Translations under genes and position numbers: made by a program
Notes under the pieces: model-generated
Told to the model about the DNA's origin: nothing
Databases searched by the model: none
What the model saw: only the letters and a program-made list of their open reading frames with translations
Shown: one piece after another, positions 53,467 to 61,834 of the stretch
Position numbering within the stretch: position 1 is the first letter of the stretch
Layout of the letters: every line of letters starts with the position of its first letter
NCBI RefSeq assembly: GCF_005145045.1
Contig: NZ_CP039691.1
Coordinates: 1,562,001 to 1,626,000 of the forward strand
Direction: 5' to 3'
Length of the DNA stretch: 64,000 nt
Source of the DNA: Agrobacterium larrymoorei
GTDB taxonomy: Bacteria; Pseudomonadota; Alphaproteobacteria; Rhizobiales; Rhizobiaceae

Positions 53467-54688
53467 AGGCCGAGCTGGCGGTTTTCCGTATCGGAGGGTG
53501 TTCCTCCAAATCTTCCTCCACCGCCTCGTCGATCACCACCGGCTCCGCCGTGGAAATCTCAGCCTCGCGCACCCATTCGCGCCACACGGCCACCAGAAGC
53601 GCCATCAGCACAGGCCCGATGAAAAGACCCAGGAAGCCCATGGTTTTCACGCCGCCGACGAGGCCGAAGAAGGTGGGCAGGAACGGAAGCTTGATCGGCC
53701 CACCCACAAGGCGGGGGCGGATTGTCTTATCCACGATAAAGAGTTCGACCGAGCCCCACACGAACAGCCCAATGCCCGCCGCGGGAGAGCCGCTGGCAAC
53801 CAGATAGATGGAAACCAGCGTGAAGGAGAGCGGCGCGCCACCCGGTATAAGCGCCATGACGCCTGTCAAAACGCCGAGCGTGACCGGGGAGGGGACGCCG
53901 GCAATCCAGTAAGCAATACCGAGAATGATGCCCTCGCCAATCGCGATCAGCGTCATGCCTGTGACGGTGGAGCTGATGGTGGCTGGAACGACGCGGGAAA
54001 TACGCTCCCATCTCGTCGGCAGGATACGCTCCCCGATGAGATCGACCTGACGGGCAAAGCCCACACCGTTCCGATAAACGAAAAACAGCGCGATCAGCAT
54101 GAAAAGCAGCGTAAGGACAAGGTGGAAGGCGCCATTGCCCGCCGCGACGATTGCGCGATAGATATTGCCGATATTGGCGCCGCTCACCAGCTGGATAAGT
54201 TCGCCGATAGCACCGGGAGTGCCGATGTATCGCGCCCATTGCTCGCTTAGCCAGACGCCCACGCCCGGAAGCGCTGCAATCCATTCCGGCACCGGAGCGC
54301 CGGTCTTGTTGACCTCAACCGCCCAACCGAACCATTCGCGAATTTCACTCGCCGTGTAGGACGCTGCAATGACGATGGGAACAATGAGGAACGTGATGAT
54401 CAGCAGCAAGGCAATGGTCGCGCCGACCGTGGTGTTGCCGCCGACCCTGCGCAGCAATTCCCGATAGACGGGCCAGCTGGCGAAACCGATGACGAGAGCC
54501 GCAAGAACCGGAACGAGGAAGCCGTAAAAGAAGTAGATGCCAGCCGCGACAATCAGAACCAGAAGCCAGCGGGCCGCTGATATGGACGGCACAAGCGCCA
54601 TTCTGGCGGGCGAGGCTGGACCGAGCCACCGGGGTTCGCCACCTTTATTATGATTGTCGGCAGTACTCACAGCATTTCTCTTTCGCAT
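53465..54688 (-). CDS. AI-2E family transporter (YdiK/PerM type)
   Basis: A 407-residue inner-membrane protein with about eight spans: two at the N-terminus (about 35-75), a periplasmic or cytoplasmic central region (about 95-225) and a C-terminal bundle containing the GIAYWIAGVPSPVTLGVLTG and LIPGGAPL segments typical of the family. Known members export autoinducer-2 or act as sodium/proton antiporters; the substrate here is unknown. The C-terminal tail is acidic (about 375-407). A GTG start six codons inside (54670) has better ribosome-binding spacing. Confidence 0.9.
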   Translation of the reverse strand: MRKRNAVSTADNHNKGGEPRWLGPASPARMALVPSISAARWLLVLIVAAGIYFFYGFLVPVLAALVIGFASWPVYRELLRRVGGNTTVGATIALLLIITFLIVPIVIAASYTASEIREWFGWAVEVNKTGAPVPEWIAALPGVGVWLSEQWARYIGTPGAIGELIQLVSGANIGNIYRAIVAAGNGAFHLVLTLLFMLIALFFVYRNGVGFARQVDLIGERILPTRWERISRVVPATISSTVTGMTLIAIGEGIILGIAYWIAGVPSPVTLGVLTGVMALIPGGAPLSFTLVSIYLVASGSPAAGIGLFVWGSVELFIVDKTIRPRLVGGPIKLPFLPTFFGLVGGVKTMGFLGLFIGPVLMALLVAVWREWVREAEISTAEPVVIDEAVEEDLEEHPPIRKTASSA

Positions 54689-54895
54689 TCCCCGAACGGC
54701 GTTTCACACTGTCATAGATGAGAGACTGGGTGCAACTTATTCCACCGGCATTTCGCTTTTATGTTCTTTACGGAACATATTGGACGATTTTGGTAAAAAT
54801 AACGCAACATGTCTTGGACTTCTTACACAAATGTGAGAGTGGGAAGCCACTTTTACAACCGCTACGGCCTCAAATGCCGTTCTGGATAGATTGCC

Positions 54896-56623
54896 ATGCT
54901 GCGCCGCTTCTTCGCCTATTATCGCCCTTATCGGGGCCTTTTCGTTCTCGATTTCTCCTGCGCCGTGCTTTCGGGTCTGCTGGAACTCGGGTTCCCGATG
55001 GCGGTGAAGCTGTTTGTCGATGTGCTTCTGCCAGCCTCCGATTGGCCGATCATCATTCTCGCATCGGTCGGTTTGCTGGTCATTTATGTTCTCAATACCG
55101 GCCTGATGGCGACGGTCACCTATTGGGGGCACATGCTCGGCATCAACATCGAAACCGATATGCGCCGACTGGCCTTCGATCACCTTCAGAAGCTATCCTT
55201 CCGCTTCTTCGATAATCAGAAAACCGGCCATCTCGTCGGTCGCCTGACGAAGGATCTGGAGGAAATCGGTGAGGTTGCCCACCACGGCCCTGAAGACCTG
55301 TTCATCGCGATCATGACCTTCATCGGCGCGTTTGCGCTGATGCTTTCCGTCAATGTGCCCTTGGCGCTGATCACAGCGGCCATCGTGCCGCTGACCGCCT
55401 GGGTGACGAGCCGTTATGGCACGCGGATGACCAATAATTTCCGAGCGCTTTATGGCCGCGTCGGTGCCTTCAATGCCCGCATCGAGGAAAATGTCGGCGG
55501 CATGCGTGTCGTGCAGGCTTTCGCCAATGAAGATCACGAGCGCGCCCTGTTCGAAAAGGACAATCAGCGCTATCGCCGCACCAAGCTCGATGCCTACAAG
55601 ATCATGACGGCCAGTACATCGCTGAGCTATATGAGCATGCGCCTGACGCAGATGATCATCATGATCTGCGGAGCCTGGCTGGTGCTGCATGGCGATCTCA
55701 CGAATGGCGGGTTCGTCAGCTTCCTGCTGCTCGTCACCGTGTTCTTCCGCCCTATCGAGAAGATCAATTCCGTCATCGAAACCTATCCAAAGGGCATTGC
55801 CGGTTTTCGCCGTTTCACCGAGCTGATCGATACCGCACCGGATATTGCAGATAGTGCCGACGCCATCGAAGCTCCGTCGCTTCGGGGTGACATCGCCTAT
55901 GATGCGGTCAGCTTCGGTTATAGCGATGGCAAACAGGTCTTCAGCAATATCGATCTCAGCATACGGGCAGGGGAAACCGTCGCCTTCGTCGGACCTTCGG
56001 GCGCGGGAAAGACAACACTCTGCTCACTCTTGCCGCGCTTCTACGAAGTGACCGGCGGCGCGATCAGCATCGATGGAATCGATATCCGCAAGATGACGCT
56101 GGCGTCCCTCCGCAGCCAGATCGGCATCGTCCAGCAGGATGTCTTCCTCTTCGGCGGCACCGTGCGTGAAAACATCGAATATGGTCGTTTGGGTGCAAAT
56201 GATGCCGATATCTGGGATGCAGCACGCCGCGCCCGGCTGGACAAGGTCATCGAAGCGATGCCTGAAGGCATGGATACGGTTATCGGCGAACGCGGTGTGA
56301 AACTCTCCGGCGGCCAGAAACAGCGTCTCGCGATTGCCCGCATGTTCCTGAAAAACCCGCCGATCCTCATTCTCGATGAGGCGACCTCGGCGCTGGACAC
56401 GGAAACCGAACGCGCTATCCAGCAGTCGCTCAGCGAACTGGCCGAAGGCCGCACAACCCTCATCATCGCCCACCGCCTGGCCACCATCCGCGACGCCTCC
56501 CGCATCGTCGTGGTTGACGAAAGCGGCATCGTGGAAACCGGCAACCACAACCAACTGCTTGCAGCAAAAGGCCCATACAGCCGCCTGCACGATGCACAGT
56601 TCGGCGCGGGCTTGCTGGCGTGA
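54896..56623 (+). CDS. ABC exporter, fused membrane and ATPase domains
   Basis: A 575-residue half-transporter: six membrane spans (about residues 15-290) followed by a nucleotide-binding domain with GPSGAGKTT (Walker A), VQQDVFLF (Q-loop), LSGGQKQRLAIAR (signature), ILILDEATSAL (Walker B) and the IAHRLAT H-loop. It would act as a homodimer exporting lipids, drugs or peptides, similar to MsbA/LmrA-like proteins. No partner gene is adjacent, and it is convergent with the CobW-type gene. Confidence 0.94.
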   Translation: MLRRFFAYYRPYRGLFVLDFSCAVLSGLLELGFPMAVKLFVDVLLPASDWPIIILASVGLLVIYVLNTGLMATVTYWGHMLGINIETDMRRLAFDHLQKLSFRFFDNQKTGHLVGRLTKDLEEIGEVAHHGPEDLFIAIMTFIGAFALMLSVNVPLALITAAIVPLTAWVTSRYGTRMTNNFRALYGRVGAFNARIEENVGGMRVVQAFANEDHERALFEKDNQRYRRTKLDAYKIMTASTSLSYMSMRLTQMIIMICGAWLVLHGDLTNGGFVSFLLLVTVFFRPIEKINSVIETYPKGIAGFRRFTELIDTAPDIADSADAIEAPSLRGDIAYDAVSFGYSDGKQVFSNIDLSIRAGETVAFVGPSGAGKTTLCSLLPRFYEVTGGAISIDGIDIRKMTLASLRSQIGIVQQDVFLFGGTVRENIEYGRLGANDADIWDAARRARLDKVIEAMPEGMDTVIGERGVKLSGGQKQRLAIARMFLKNPPILILDEATSALDTETERAIQQSLSELAEGRTTLIIAHRLATIRDASRIVVVDESGIVETGNHNQLLAAKGPYSRLHDAQFGAGLLA

Positions 56624-56677
56624 GGAGGAGACGCGCTTCTGATCGCGTCCCGTCACCATAAGTGATTTTCTTTCAGG

Positions 56678-57883
56678 TCAGGCGGCCTGCCTGTTCCAGT
56701 CGGGGAAGGGATCGTTCAGCTGTTGCCACTCGTCTGGTGTAAACGCGCTGGCTTTCACCAGGCAGGCATCTAGCTCCCTGCGGAGCTGCGCCTCGCTCAT
56801 CGGATCTGCACCAATGAAGACGATTTCCTGGCGGCGGTCTCCCCATGTTTTGTCCATATAGGGTGCCAGCATGCGCTCGAAGCCGGGATCGTCTGGCCAG
56901 CGTGTCTTTGGCACAGATGACCACCAGAGGCCCATCTTGCCCGTTTTCACCAGCGCGCCCGCTTGGCTGATCTCGCCGACATGGTTCGGGCGTGTTGCCA
57001 GCCAGAAGAAACCTTTTGCGCGAATAACACCCGGCCAGTCTCGGTTGATGAAGGCATGGAAGCGGGCCGGATCAAAAGGCTGCTTGGCGCGATAGACGAA
57101 GGAGCGGATGCCATATTCCTCCGTTTCCGGGATGTGCCCCTTAAAGCCGTGTAACTCCTTGAACCACAACGGATGCGTTTCCGCCTTGGCGAAATCGAAG
57201 AGCCCAGTGCCCAGAACGTTCTTCAACTCAACCCGACCGTAATCCGCCTCTATCAGACGCGCATCGGGGTTAAGACCGATGATGATTTTGCGCGCGGCAT
57301 CCCGTTCCGCCTCGCTCGCAGTCGAAACCTTGTTGAGGATCACGACATCGGCAAATTCGATCTGTTCGACCAGCAGATCGACCAAGGTGCGTTCATCGCC
57401 GTCACCCGCCGTTTCACCGCGGTCCGCCAGAAAATCTGCCGACCCATAGTCCTTGAGCAGATTGGCGCAATCGACCACCGTGACCATCGTATCCAGTTTC
57501 GCGACATCCGAAAGGCTCTGGCCGTCTTCATCGCGAAAGTCGAAAGTGGCGGCGACAGGTAGGGGTTCGGCAATGCCGGTGGATTCGATCAGCAGGTAAT
57601 CGAAGCGATCCTGCGCTGCCAGTTGCCGCACCTCGTTCAGCAGATCGTCGCGCAGCGTGCAACAGATGCAGCCATTGGTCATCTCCACCAATTGCTCCTG
57701 CGTGCGCGAGAGATTTGCTCCTCCATCCCGCACCAGCGCCGCGTCGATATTCACCTCGCTCATATCATTGACGATTACGGCAACGCGAAGCCCCTCGCGA
57801 TTGCCGAGAATATGATTGAGAAGCGTCGTCTTTCCTGCGCCCAGGAAGCCGGAGAGAACCGTAACCGGCAGTTTCTTGCTCAT
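56678..57883 (-). CDS. CobW/COG0523-family zinc chaperone GTPase, Zur-regulated
   Basis: A 401-residue G3E GTPase with Walker [10 protein letters not shown], the metal-binding CICC motif in [12 protein letters not shown], the ESTGIAEP segment and a CobW C-terminal domain (about 290-390). COG0523 proteins linked to Zur act as zinc metallochaperones or zinc-sparing factors, here supported by a Zur box directly upstream and by the adjacent znu genes. The ATG at 57883 is chosen because GAGG is six bases away; ATGs at 57886 and 57895 are in frame, the last one virtually touching the Zur box. Confidence 0.92.
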   Translation of the reverse strand: MSKKLPVTVLSGFLGAGKTTLLNHILGNREGLRVAVIVNDMSEVNIDAALVRDGGANLSRTQEQLVEMTNGCICCTLRDDLLNEVRQLAAQDRFDYLLIESTGIAEPLPVAATFDFRDEDGQSLSDVAKLDTMVTVVDCANLLKDYGSADFLADRGETAGDGDERTLVDLLVEQIEFADVVILNKVSTASEAERDAARKIIIGLNPDARLIEADYGRVELKNVLGTGLFDFAKAETHPLWFKELHGFKGHIPETEEYGIRSFVYRAKQPFDPARFHAFINRDWPGVIRAKGFFWLATRPNHVGEISQAGALVKTGKMGLWWSSVPKTRWPDDPGFERMLAPYMDKTWGDRRQEIVFIGADPMSEAQLRRELDACLVKASAFTPDEWQQLNDPFPDWNRQAA

Positions 57884-57896
57884 CATAAGCCTCATT

Positions 57897-57911
57897 TGTT
57901 ATAACATTACA
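57897..57911 (-). promoter_or_regulatory. Zur box upstream of the CobW-type gene
   Basis: On the minus strand TGTAATGTTATAACA, 14 of 15 bases identical to the znuA box at 59004-59018. It lies 13 bases before the chosen start and includes TATAAC, which could be the -10 element, so bound Zur would block polymerase directly. Confidence 0.75.
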
Positions 57912-57920
57912 TCGATGGTG

Positions 57921-57950
57921 AAAAAGAAAGGCGGCAACGAGCCGCCCTTC
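57921..57950 (-). terminator. Rho-independent terminator after znuA
   Basis: On the minus strand GGGCGGCTCGTTGCCGCC followed by TTTCTTTTTC, 18 bases past the znuA stop. It separates znuA from the CobW-type gene, which must therefore start from its own promoter within the next 40 bases. Confidence 0.75.
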
Positions 57951-57967
57951 CATTGGGAGGATGAATT

Positions 57968-58978
57968 TCAGGAGAGGCAGTTTTTCAGCGAACCGGCAAT
58001 GCCGCGCATCAGCTTGAAGTAGAGATCCGGGCCTGCCTCCAGCGTCGCGGCTTCCGGGTCCAGCGTTGCGGATTTGGCGTTCGTGCCCTCAATGACGACA
58101 TTGACCAGCTTCGGCTCGAACTGCGGCTCGGCAAAAACGCAGGTCGCGTTCAGTTCTTTCACCTTGGCGTGAATCTGCTTGATGCGGTCCGCACCCGGCA
58201 TGTTCTCCGGGCTGACGGTGATCGATCCAGCCGTTTTGACGCCATAGCGATGCTCGAAATATTGATAGGCATCGTGAAAGACGATGAAAGGCTTGTCCTC
58301 TACCGGCGCAATGGTCTCGGCCAGTTCCTTGTCCAAGGCATCGAGATTATCGACCAGCTTCCTGGTGTTCTCCTGATAGGCCTTGGCGTTGGCAGGATCG
58401 GCCGTCATCAGCGTCTTTTCGATTTCCGTCGCCATCGCCTTTGCATTCATCGGGTCCAGCCAAAGATGCATGTCATATTCGCCTTCGTCGTGATCGTGGC
58501 CATCCTCATGAGCGTGATCATGCGAATGGTCATGGCTGTGCTCACCTTCATGGGCGTGATCGTGACCGGCCTCTTCACCATGCTCATGCCCCTCATGCTC
58601 ACCATGATCATGCGCTTCGAACGGGCCGCCTTCGCGGAATTTCAGCTTCTCCAGACCGGGTGCGTCGTCCAGTTCAACCACGGTCGCTTTTCCCGCCAGC
58701 GATTCCAGCGGCTTTTCAAGGAATTTTTCCAGACCGTCACCAACCCAGAACACCACGTCTGCACCTTCAATCGCCTTGGCGTTGGAAGGCTTTAGATTGT
58801 AAGTATGTGGGGAGGCGCCACCATCCACGATCAGCTGCGGCTCTGCGACACCTTCCATAATGGCAGCGACCAGCGAGTGGATCGGCTTGATCGAAACCAC
58901 GACATTTGGCGCGGCCATGGCGTTCGAAGACGCGATCATGGCGGCAGAGGCAAGAAGAAGGGTGGCGATGGATTTCAT
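57968..58978 (-). CDS. znuA: Periplasmic zinc-binding protein ZnuA
   Basis: The 336-residue receptor of the ZnuABC high-affinity zinc importer. It has a signal peptide (MKSIATLLLASAAMIASSNAMA), the zinc-ligand regions VSIKPIHSLVAAI (His34), GASPHTYNLKPS (His58) and the later YQYFEHRYG (His), and a long His/Asp/Glu-rich loop (about residues 123-163, with many HDH and HEH repeats) that is typical of cluster A-I zinc receptors. It is divergent from znuCB-zur, with a Zur box 26 bases before the start. Confidence 0.97.
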   Translation of the reverse strand: MKSIATLLLASAAMIASSNAMAAPNVVVSIKPIHSLVAAIMEGVAEPQLIVDGGASPHTYNLKPSNAKAIEGADVVFWVGDGLEKFLEKPLESLAGKATVVELDDAPGLEKLKFREGGPFEAHDHGEHEGHEHGEEAGHDHAHEGEHSHDHSHDHAHEDGHDHDEGEYDMHLWLDPMNAKAMATEIEKTLMTADPANAKAYQENTRKLVDNLDALDKELAETIAPVEDKPFIVFHDAYQYFEHRYGVKTAGSITVSPENMPGADRIKQIHAKVKELNATCVFAEPQFEPKLVNVVIEGTNAKSATLDPEAATLEAGPDLYFKLMRGIAGSLKNCLS

Positions 58979-59003
58979 GCGGTATGCTCCACTTGTATTG
59001 AAA

Positions 59004-59018
59004 TGTAATGTTATTACA
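59004..59018. promoter_or_regulatory. Zur box in the znuA-znuC intergenic region
   Basis: TGTAATGTTATTACA, a near-perfect inverted repeat centred on GTTAT, 26 bases before znuA and 64 before znuC. It matches the palindromic AT-rich operators known for alphaproteobacterial Zur and the box at 57897-57911. Confidence 0.85.
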
Positions 59019-59025
59019 TAAGTTG

Positions 59026-59040
59026 CGTAACGCTATAACG
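59026..59040. promoter_or_regulatory. Second, weaker Zur box near znuC
   Basis: CGTAACGCTATAACG matches the 57897-57911 box (read as TGTAATGTTATAACA) at 11 of 15 positions and sits 42 bases before znuC, eight bases from the stronger box. Two adjacent boxes would let Zur control the divergent promoters with different affinity. Confidence 0.5.
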
Positions 59041-59081
59041 TATGCGATAGCCATGTGCAACAGCGGTAATCGGAAAATCCC

Positions 59082-60002
59082 ATGCTTCATTCCCCCGGCC
59101 GGGACGATGGAAATCTCGTCTCGCTTTCCAGTGCAGGTGTAAGGCGCGGCGGGCGTTGGCTCGTGCGTGGCGTGGAGTTTTCCGTGCGTCGCGGTGAGAT
59201 CGTCACGCTGATCGGCCCCAACGGTTCAGGCAAATCCACAAGCGCCAAAATGGCGATTGGGGTGATGAAGCCGGATGAGGGCCATGTGACGCGCCTTGCC
59301 GGCCTGAAAGTGGGCTATGTGCCGCAGAAACTCGCAGTGGATTGGACCATGCCCCTGACCGTGCGGCGCCTAATGACGCTGACCGGTCCACTACCGGCCA
59401 GAGAAATCGATGCCGCGCTGAACGCCACCGGGATTGCGCATCTGGCGAAAGCGGAAGTGCAGCATCTTTCCGGCGGAGAATTTCAGCGTGCGCTTCTGGC
59501 CCGCGCCATTGCCCGCAAGCCGGATTTGCTGGTTCTGGATGAACCCGTTCAGGGCGTGGATTTTTCCGGCGAGATTGCGCTTTACGATCTCATCAAGAAT
59601 ATCCGCAACTCCACCGGCTGCGGAGTTTTGCTCATTTCCCACGATTTGCATGTGGTGATGGCCGAGACCGATACCGTCATCTGCCTGAACGGCCATGTCT
59701 GCTGCCGGGGCACACCGCAGGCCGTGAGCCAAAGCCCGGAATATATGCGGCTCTTCGGCGGCGCTGCTGCGCGTGGGCTGGCAGTTTACAGTCACAATCA
59801 CGATCACACGCACCTGCCGGATGGTCGCGTCATGCATGCCGATGGCTCGGTCACCGATCACTGCCACCCGGAGGACGGTCACCACCATGAGCATGATCAT
59901 CATCATGGCCATCACCACGAGGAGCATGACGATGCCTGCGGCTGCGGCCATCATCACGGCGAAGATGACAAGCACCATGCGCCCGGAGTGAAACATGTTT
60001 GA
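59082..60002 (+). CDS. znuC: Zinc ABC transporter ATPase ZnuC with histidine-rich tail
   Basis: The 306-residue ATPase of the zinc importer: GPNGSGKSTSAKM (Walker A, about 45-57), HLSGGEFQRALLARAIA (signature), LLVLDEPVQGVD (Walker B) and LISHDLHVV (H-loop). It is about 50 residues longer than usual because of a C-terminal tail (from about residue 235) holding around two dozen histidines and three cysteines (HHEHDHHHGHHHEEHDDACG), a probable cytoplasmic zinc buffer or sensor. It overlaps znuB by eight bases. Confidence 0.96.
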   Translation: MLHSPGRDDGNLVSLSSAGVRRGGRWLVRGVEFSVRRGEIVTLIGPNGSGKSTSAKMAIGVMKPDEGHVTRLAGLKVGYVPQKLAVDWTMPLTVRRLMTLTGPLPAREIDAALNATGIAHLAKAEVQHLSGGEFQRALLARAIARKPDLLVLDEPVQGVDFSGEIALYDLIKNIRNSTGCGVLLISHDLHVVMAETDTVICLNGHVCCRGTPQAVSQSPEYMRLFGGAAARGLAVYSHNHDHTHLPDGRVMHADGSVTDHCHPEDGHHHEHDHHHGHHHEEHDDACGCGHHHGEDDKHHAPGVKHV

Positions 60003-60810
60003 CGATTTCTTCATCCGAGCGTTATTTGCAGGCGTCGGCGTGGCCTTGACCGCCGGGCCGCTGGGCTGCTTCGTGGTGTGGCGACGCATGGCCTATTTCG
60101 GTGATACCATGGCGCATTCCGCGCTTTTGGGCGTCGCGCTTTCGCTGTTGCTTCAGCTAAACCTCATCGTCAGCGTCTTCATAGTGGCCGTCGCGGTTTC
60201 GCTTCTCCTGCTGTTTCTCCAGCGTCGACAAGCGCTTTCTGCCGATGCTCTTCTGGGTATCCTGTCGCACTCCGCATTGGCCTTCGGCCTCGTCATCGTC
60301 GCCTTCATGACGTGGGTGCGTATCGATCTCGTTGCTTTCCTTTTCGGCGATATCCTTGCGGTTTCGGTTACGGATATCCAACTGGTATGGGGTGGCGGGG
60401 CGCTGGTGCTCTTTGCCATCGTTTATCTGTGGAAGCCGCTGCTTGCCTCCACCGTCAATGCCGAACTTGCGGAAGCAGAGGGGCTGCGGCCTGAACGTTC
60501 CAAACTGCTTTTCATGCTTTTGATGGCGCTCGTCATTGCCATTGCCATGAAGATCGTCGGCATCATGTTGATCACGTCGCTGCTGATCATTCCGGCAGCA
60601 ACCGCACGACGCTTTTCGGCAACGCCGGAAATCATGGCGGTTCTTGCCTCGCTCATCGGTGCGCTCGCCGTAATCGGTGGACTGATGGGATCGCTGCAAT
60701 ATGACACGCCATCCGGCCCGTCCATCGTCGTTGCCGCCGTGTTGCTTTTTGTCTTGAGTCTCTTGCCTATGCCGGGTCGGTCGCGTAGGGCAGAGCAGGG
60801 AGTCCGCTGA
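59995..60810 (+). CDS. znuB: Zinc ABC transporter permease ZnuB
   Basis: A 271-residue ABC-3 family inner-membrane permease with about eight spans; GDTMAHSALLGVAL is the conserved ATPase-coupling region and LLITSLLIIPAATAR (read here as MLITSLLIIPAATARR) is the family signature. It pairs with ZnuC and ZnuA for zinc uptake. It overlaps znuC by eight bases and zur by one base, so the three are translationally coupled. Confidence 0.96.
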   Translation: MFDDFFIRALFAGVGVALTAGPLGCFVVWRRMAYFGDTMAHSALLGVALSLLLQLNLIVSVFIVAVAVSLLLLFLQRRQALSADALLGILSHSALAFGLVIVAFMTWVRIDLVAFLFGDILAVSVTDIQLVWGGGALVLFAIVYLWKPLLASTVNAELAEAEGLRPERSKLLFMLLMALVIAIAMKIVGIMLITSLLIIPAATARRFSATPEIMAVLASLIGALAVIGGLMGSLQYDTPSGPSIVVAAVLLFVLSLLPMPGRSRRAEQGVR

Positions 60811-61214
60811 TGAACGCCAAAACGCTTACCCGCAACCAATCGCTTGTATATGACGCGCTTTCACGCTCGCAAGCGCCGCTGAGCGCCTATGTCATTCTGG
60901 ATAAGCTGCGCGACGCGGGCTTTCGCGCGCCCTTGCAGGTTTATCGCGCGCTGGAAAAGCTAATCGAATTCGGCCTCGTGCACCGCCTCGAAAGCCTGAA
61001 TGCTTTCGTCGCCTGCTCCCACACCAGCGCCGATTGCTGCACCCACCACCACGGCACGGTAGCTTTCGCAATCTGCAACGCTTGCGGTCAGGTGACAGAA
61101 TTCCACGACCACGAAATCGACCACCGGCTGGGCGATTGGGTGAAGGGCCAGAAGTTCAAGGCCGAAAAGACAACGATTGAAATCCGCGGCCTCTGTGAGG
61201 CCTGCGCGGCGTAA
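60810..61214 (+). CDS. zur: Zinc uptake regulator Zur (Fur family)
   Basis: A 134-residue Fur-family repressor: N-terminal winged helix (about 1-75; PLQVYRALEKLIEFGLVHRLES), regulatory zinc residues around ACSHTSADCCTHHHG, and structural zinc cysteines in CNACGQVTEF and the C-terminal LCEACAA. Zinc-bound Zur should repress znuA, znuCB-zur and the CobW-type gene through the boxes at 57897, 59004 and 59026. As part of the operon it controls itself. Confidence 0.96.
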   Translation: MNAKTLTRNQSLVYDALSRSQAPLSAYVILDKLRDAGFRAPLQVYRALEKLIEFGLVHRLESLNAFVACSHTSADCCTHHHGTVAFAICNACGQVTEFHDHEIDHRLGDWVKGQKFKAEKTTIEIRGLCEACAA

Positions 61215-61222
61215 TTCCTTGC

Positions 61223-61240
61223 GTTGATAATAGTTGATAA
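61223..61240. promoter_or_regulatory. Direct repeats in the parDE promoter
   Basis: GTTGATAA (61223-61230) and GTTGATAA (61233-61240), ten bases apart, i.e. on the same face of the helix, 40 bases before parD. This is the expected layout for an operator bound by ParD ribbon-helix-helix dimers. Confidence 0.55.
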
Positions 61241-61279
61241 ATCCAATATCCTCGACCTATTGGTTCGAAGGAGTGGTTC

Positions 61280-61531
61280 ATGATCAGCGCCGATCTTGGT
61301 AAGCAGCTCGAAAGCTACATCCAGCAACTCGTTGAAAACGGTCGCTATGGTTCCAAAAGCGAGGTTCTGCGCGAGGGCGTGCGTCTCGTTCAGGAACGCG
61401 AAGCGCGTCTGGCGGCTCTTGACGCATCTATCATGCGGGGTGTTGCCGATGCGGAAGATGGCAGGACGTATCCTGCGAAGGACGTTTTTACTGAACTCAG
61501 GTCCCGCTACAAAGCCGGTTCTTCGAAGTAA
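61280..61531 (+). CDS. parD: ParD-type antitoxin
   Basis: An 83-residue ribbon-helix-helix antitoxin: the VENGRYGSKSEVLREGVRLV segment (about 18-37) is the DNA-binding RHH core, and the C-terminal part (about 45-83, IMRGVADAEDGRTYPAKDVF) would wrap around the toxin. A GAAGGAG ribosome-binding site precedes the ATG. parE starts five bases after the stop, and tandem repeats in the promoter suggest autoregulation. Confidence 0.93.
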   Translation: MISADLGKQLESYIQQLVENGRYGSKSEVLREGVRLVQEREARLAALDASIMRGVADAEDGRTYPAKDVFTELRSRYKAGSSK

Positions 61532-61536
61532 GCTCG

Positions 61537-61830
61537 ATGGATGTCCACTTCACGGCCAAGGCCCGGGATGATCTCTTAAAAATTGGCGACTTCATCGCGC
61601 AAGAGAGCCCGATCCGGGCCATTTCATTTATCGATGAGCTTGAAGAAAAATGCCTCTCAATCGCGGACGCACCAAAAGCCTTCTCACTAGTGCCACGTTA
61701 TGAGGCCCATGGCATTCGCCGACGTGTGCATGGCAACTATCTCATTTTCTATCGCGTAGAAGCTGAGCGGGTTGTGATCATCCATGTTTTGCATGGTGCT
61801 TTGGATTATTCAGACCTGTTCGACGGCTGA
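61537..61830 (+). CDS. parE: ParE/RelE-superfamily toxin
   Basis: A 97-residue toxin of the ParE family: FTAKARDDLLKIGDFIAQES (the first two helices), FIDELEEKC, the AHGIRRRVHGNYLIFYRVE beta-hairpin and the C-terminal VIIHVLHGALDY. ParE toxins usually poison DNA gyrase. It appears full length, with no frameshift. It lies directly downstream of zur, in the same direction but with its own promoter, and is convergent with the carbonic anhydrase gene (four bases between stops). Confidence 0.93.
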   Translation: MDVHFTAKARDDLLKIGDFIAQESPIRAISFIDELEEKCLSIADAPKAFSLVPRYEAHGIRRRVHGNYLIFYRVEAERVVIIHVLHGALDYSDLFDG

Positions 61831-61834
61831 GCCT

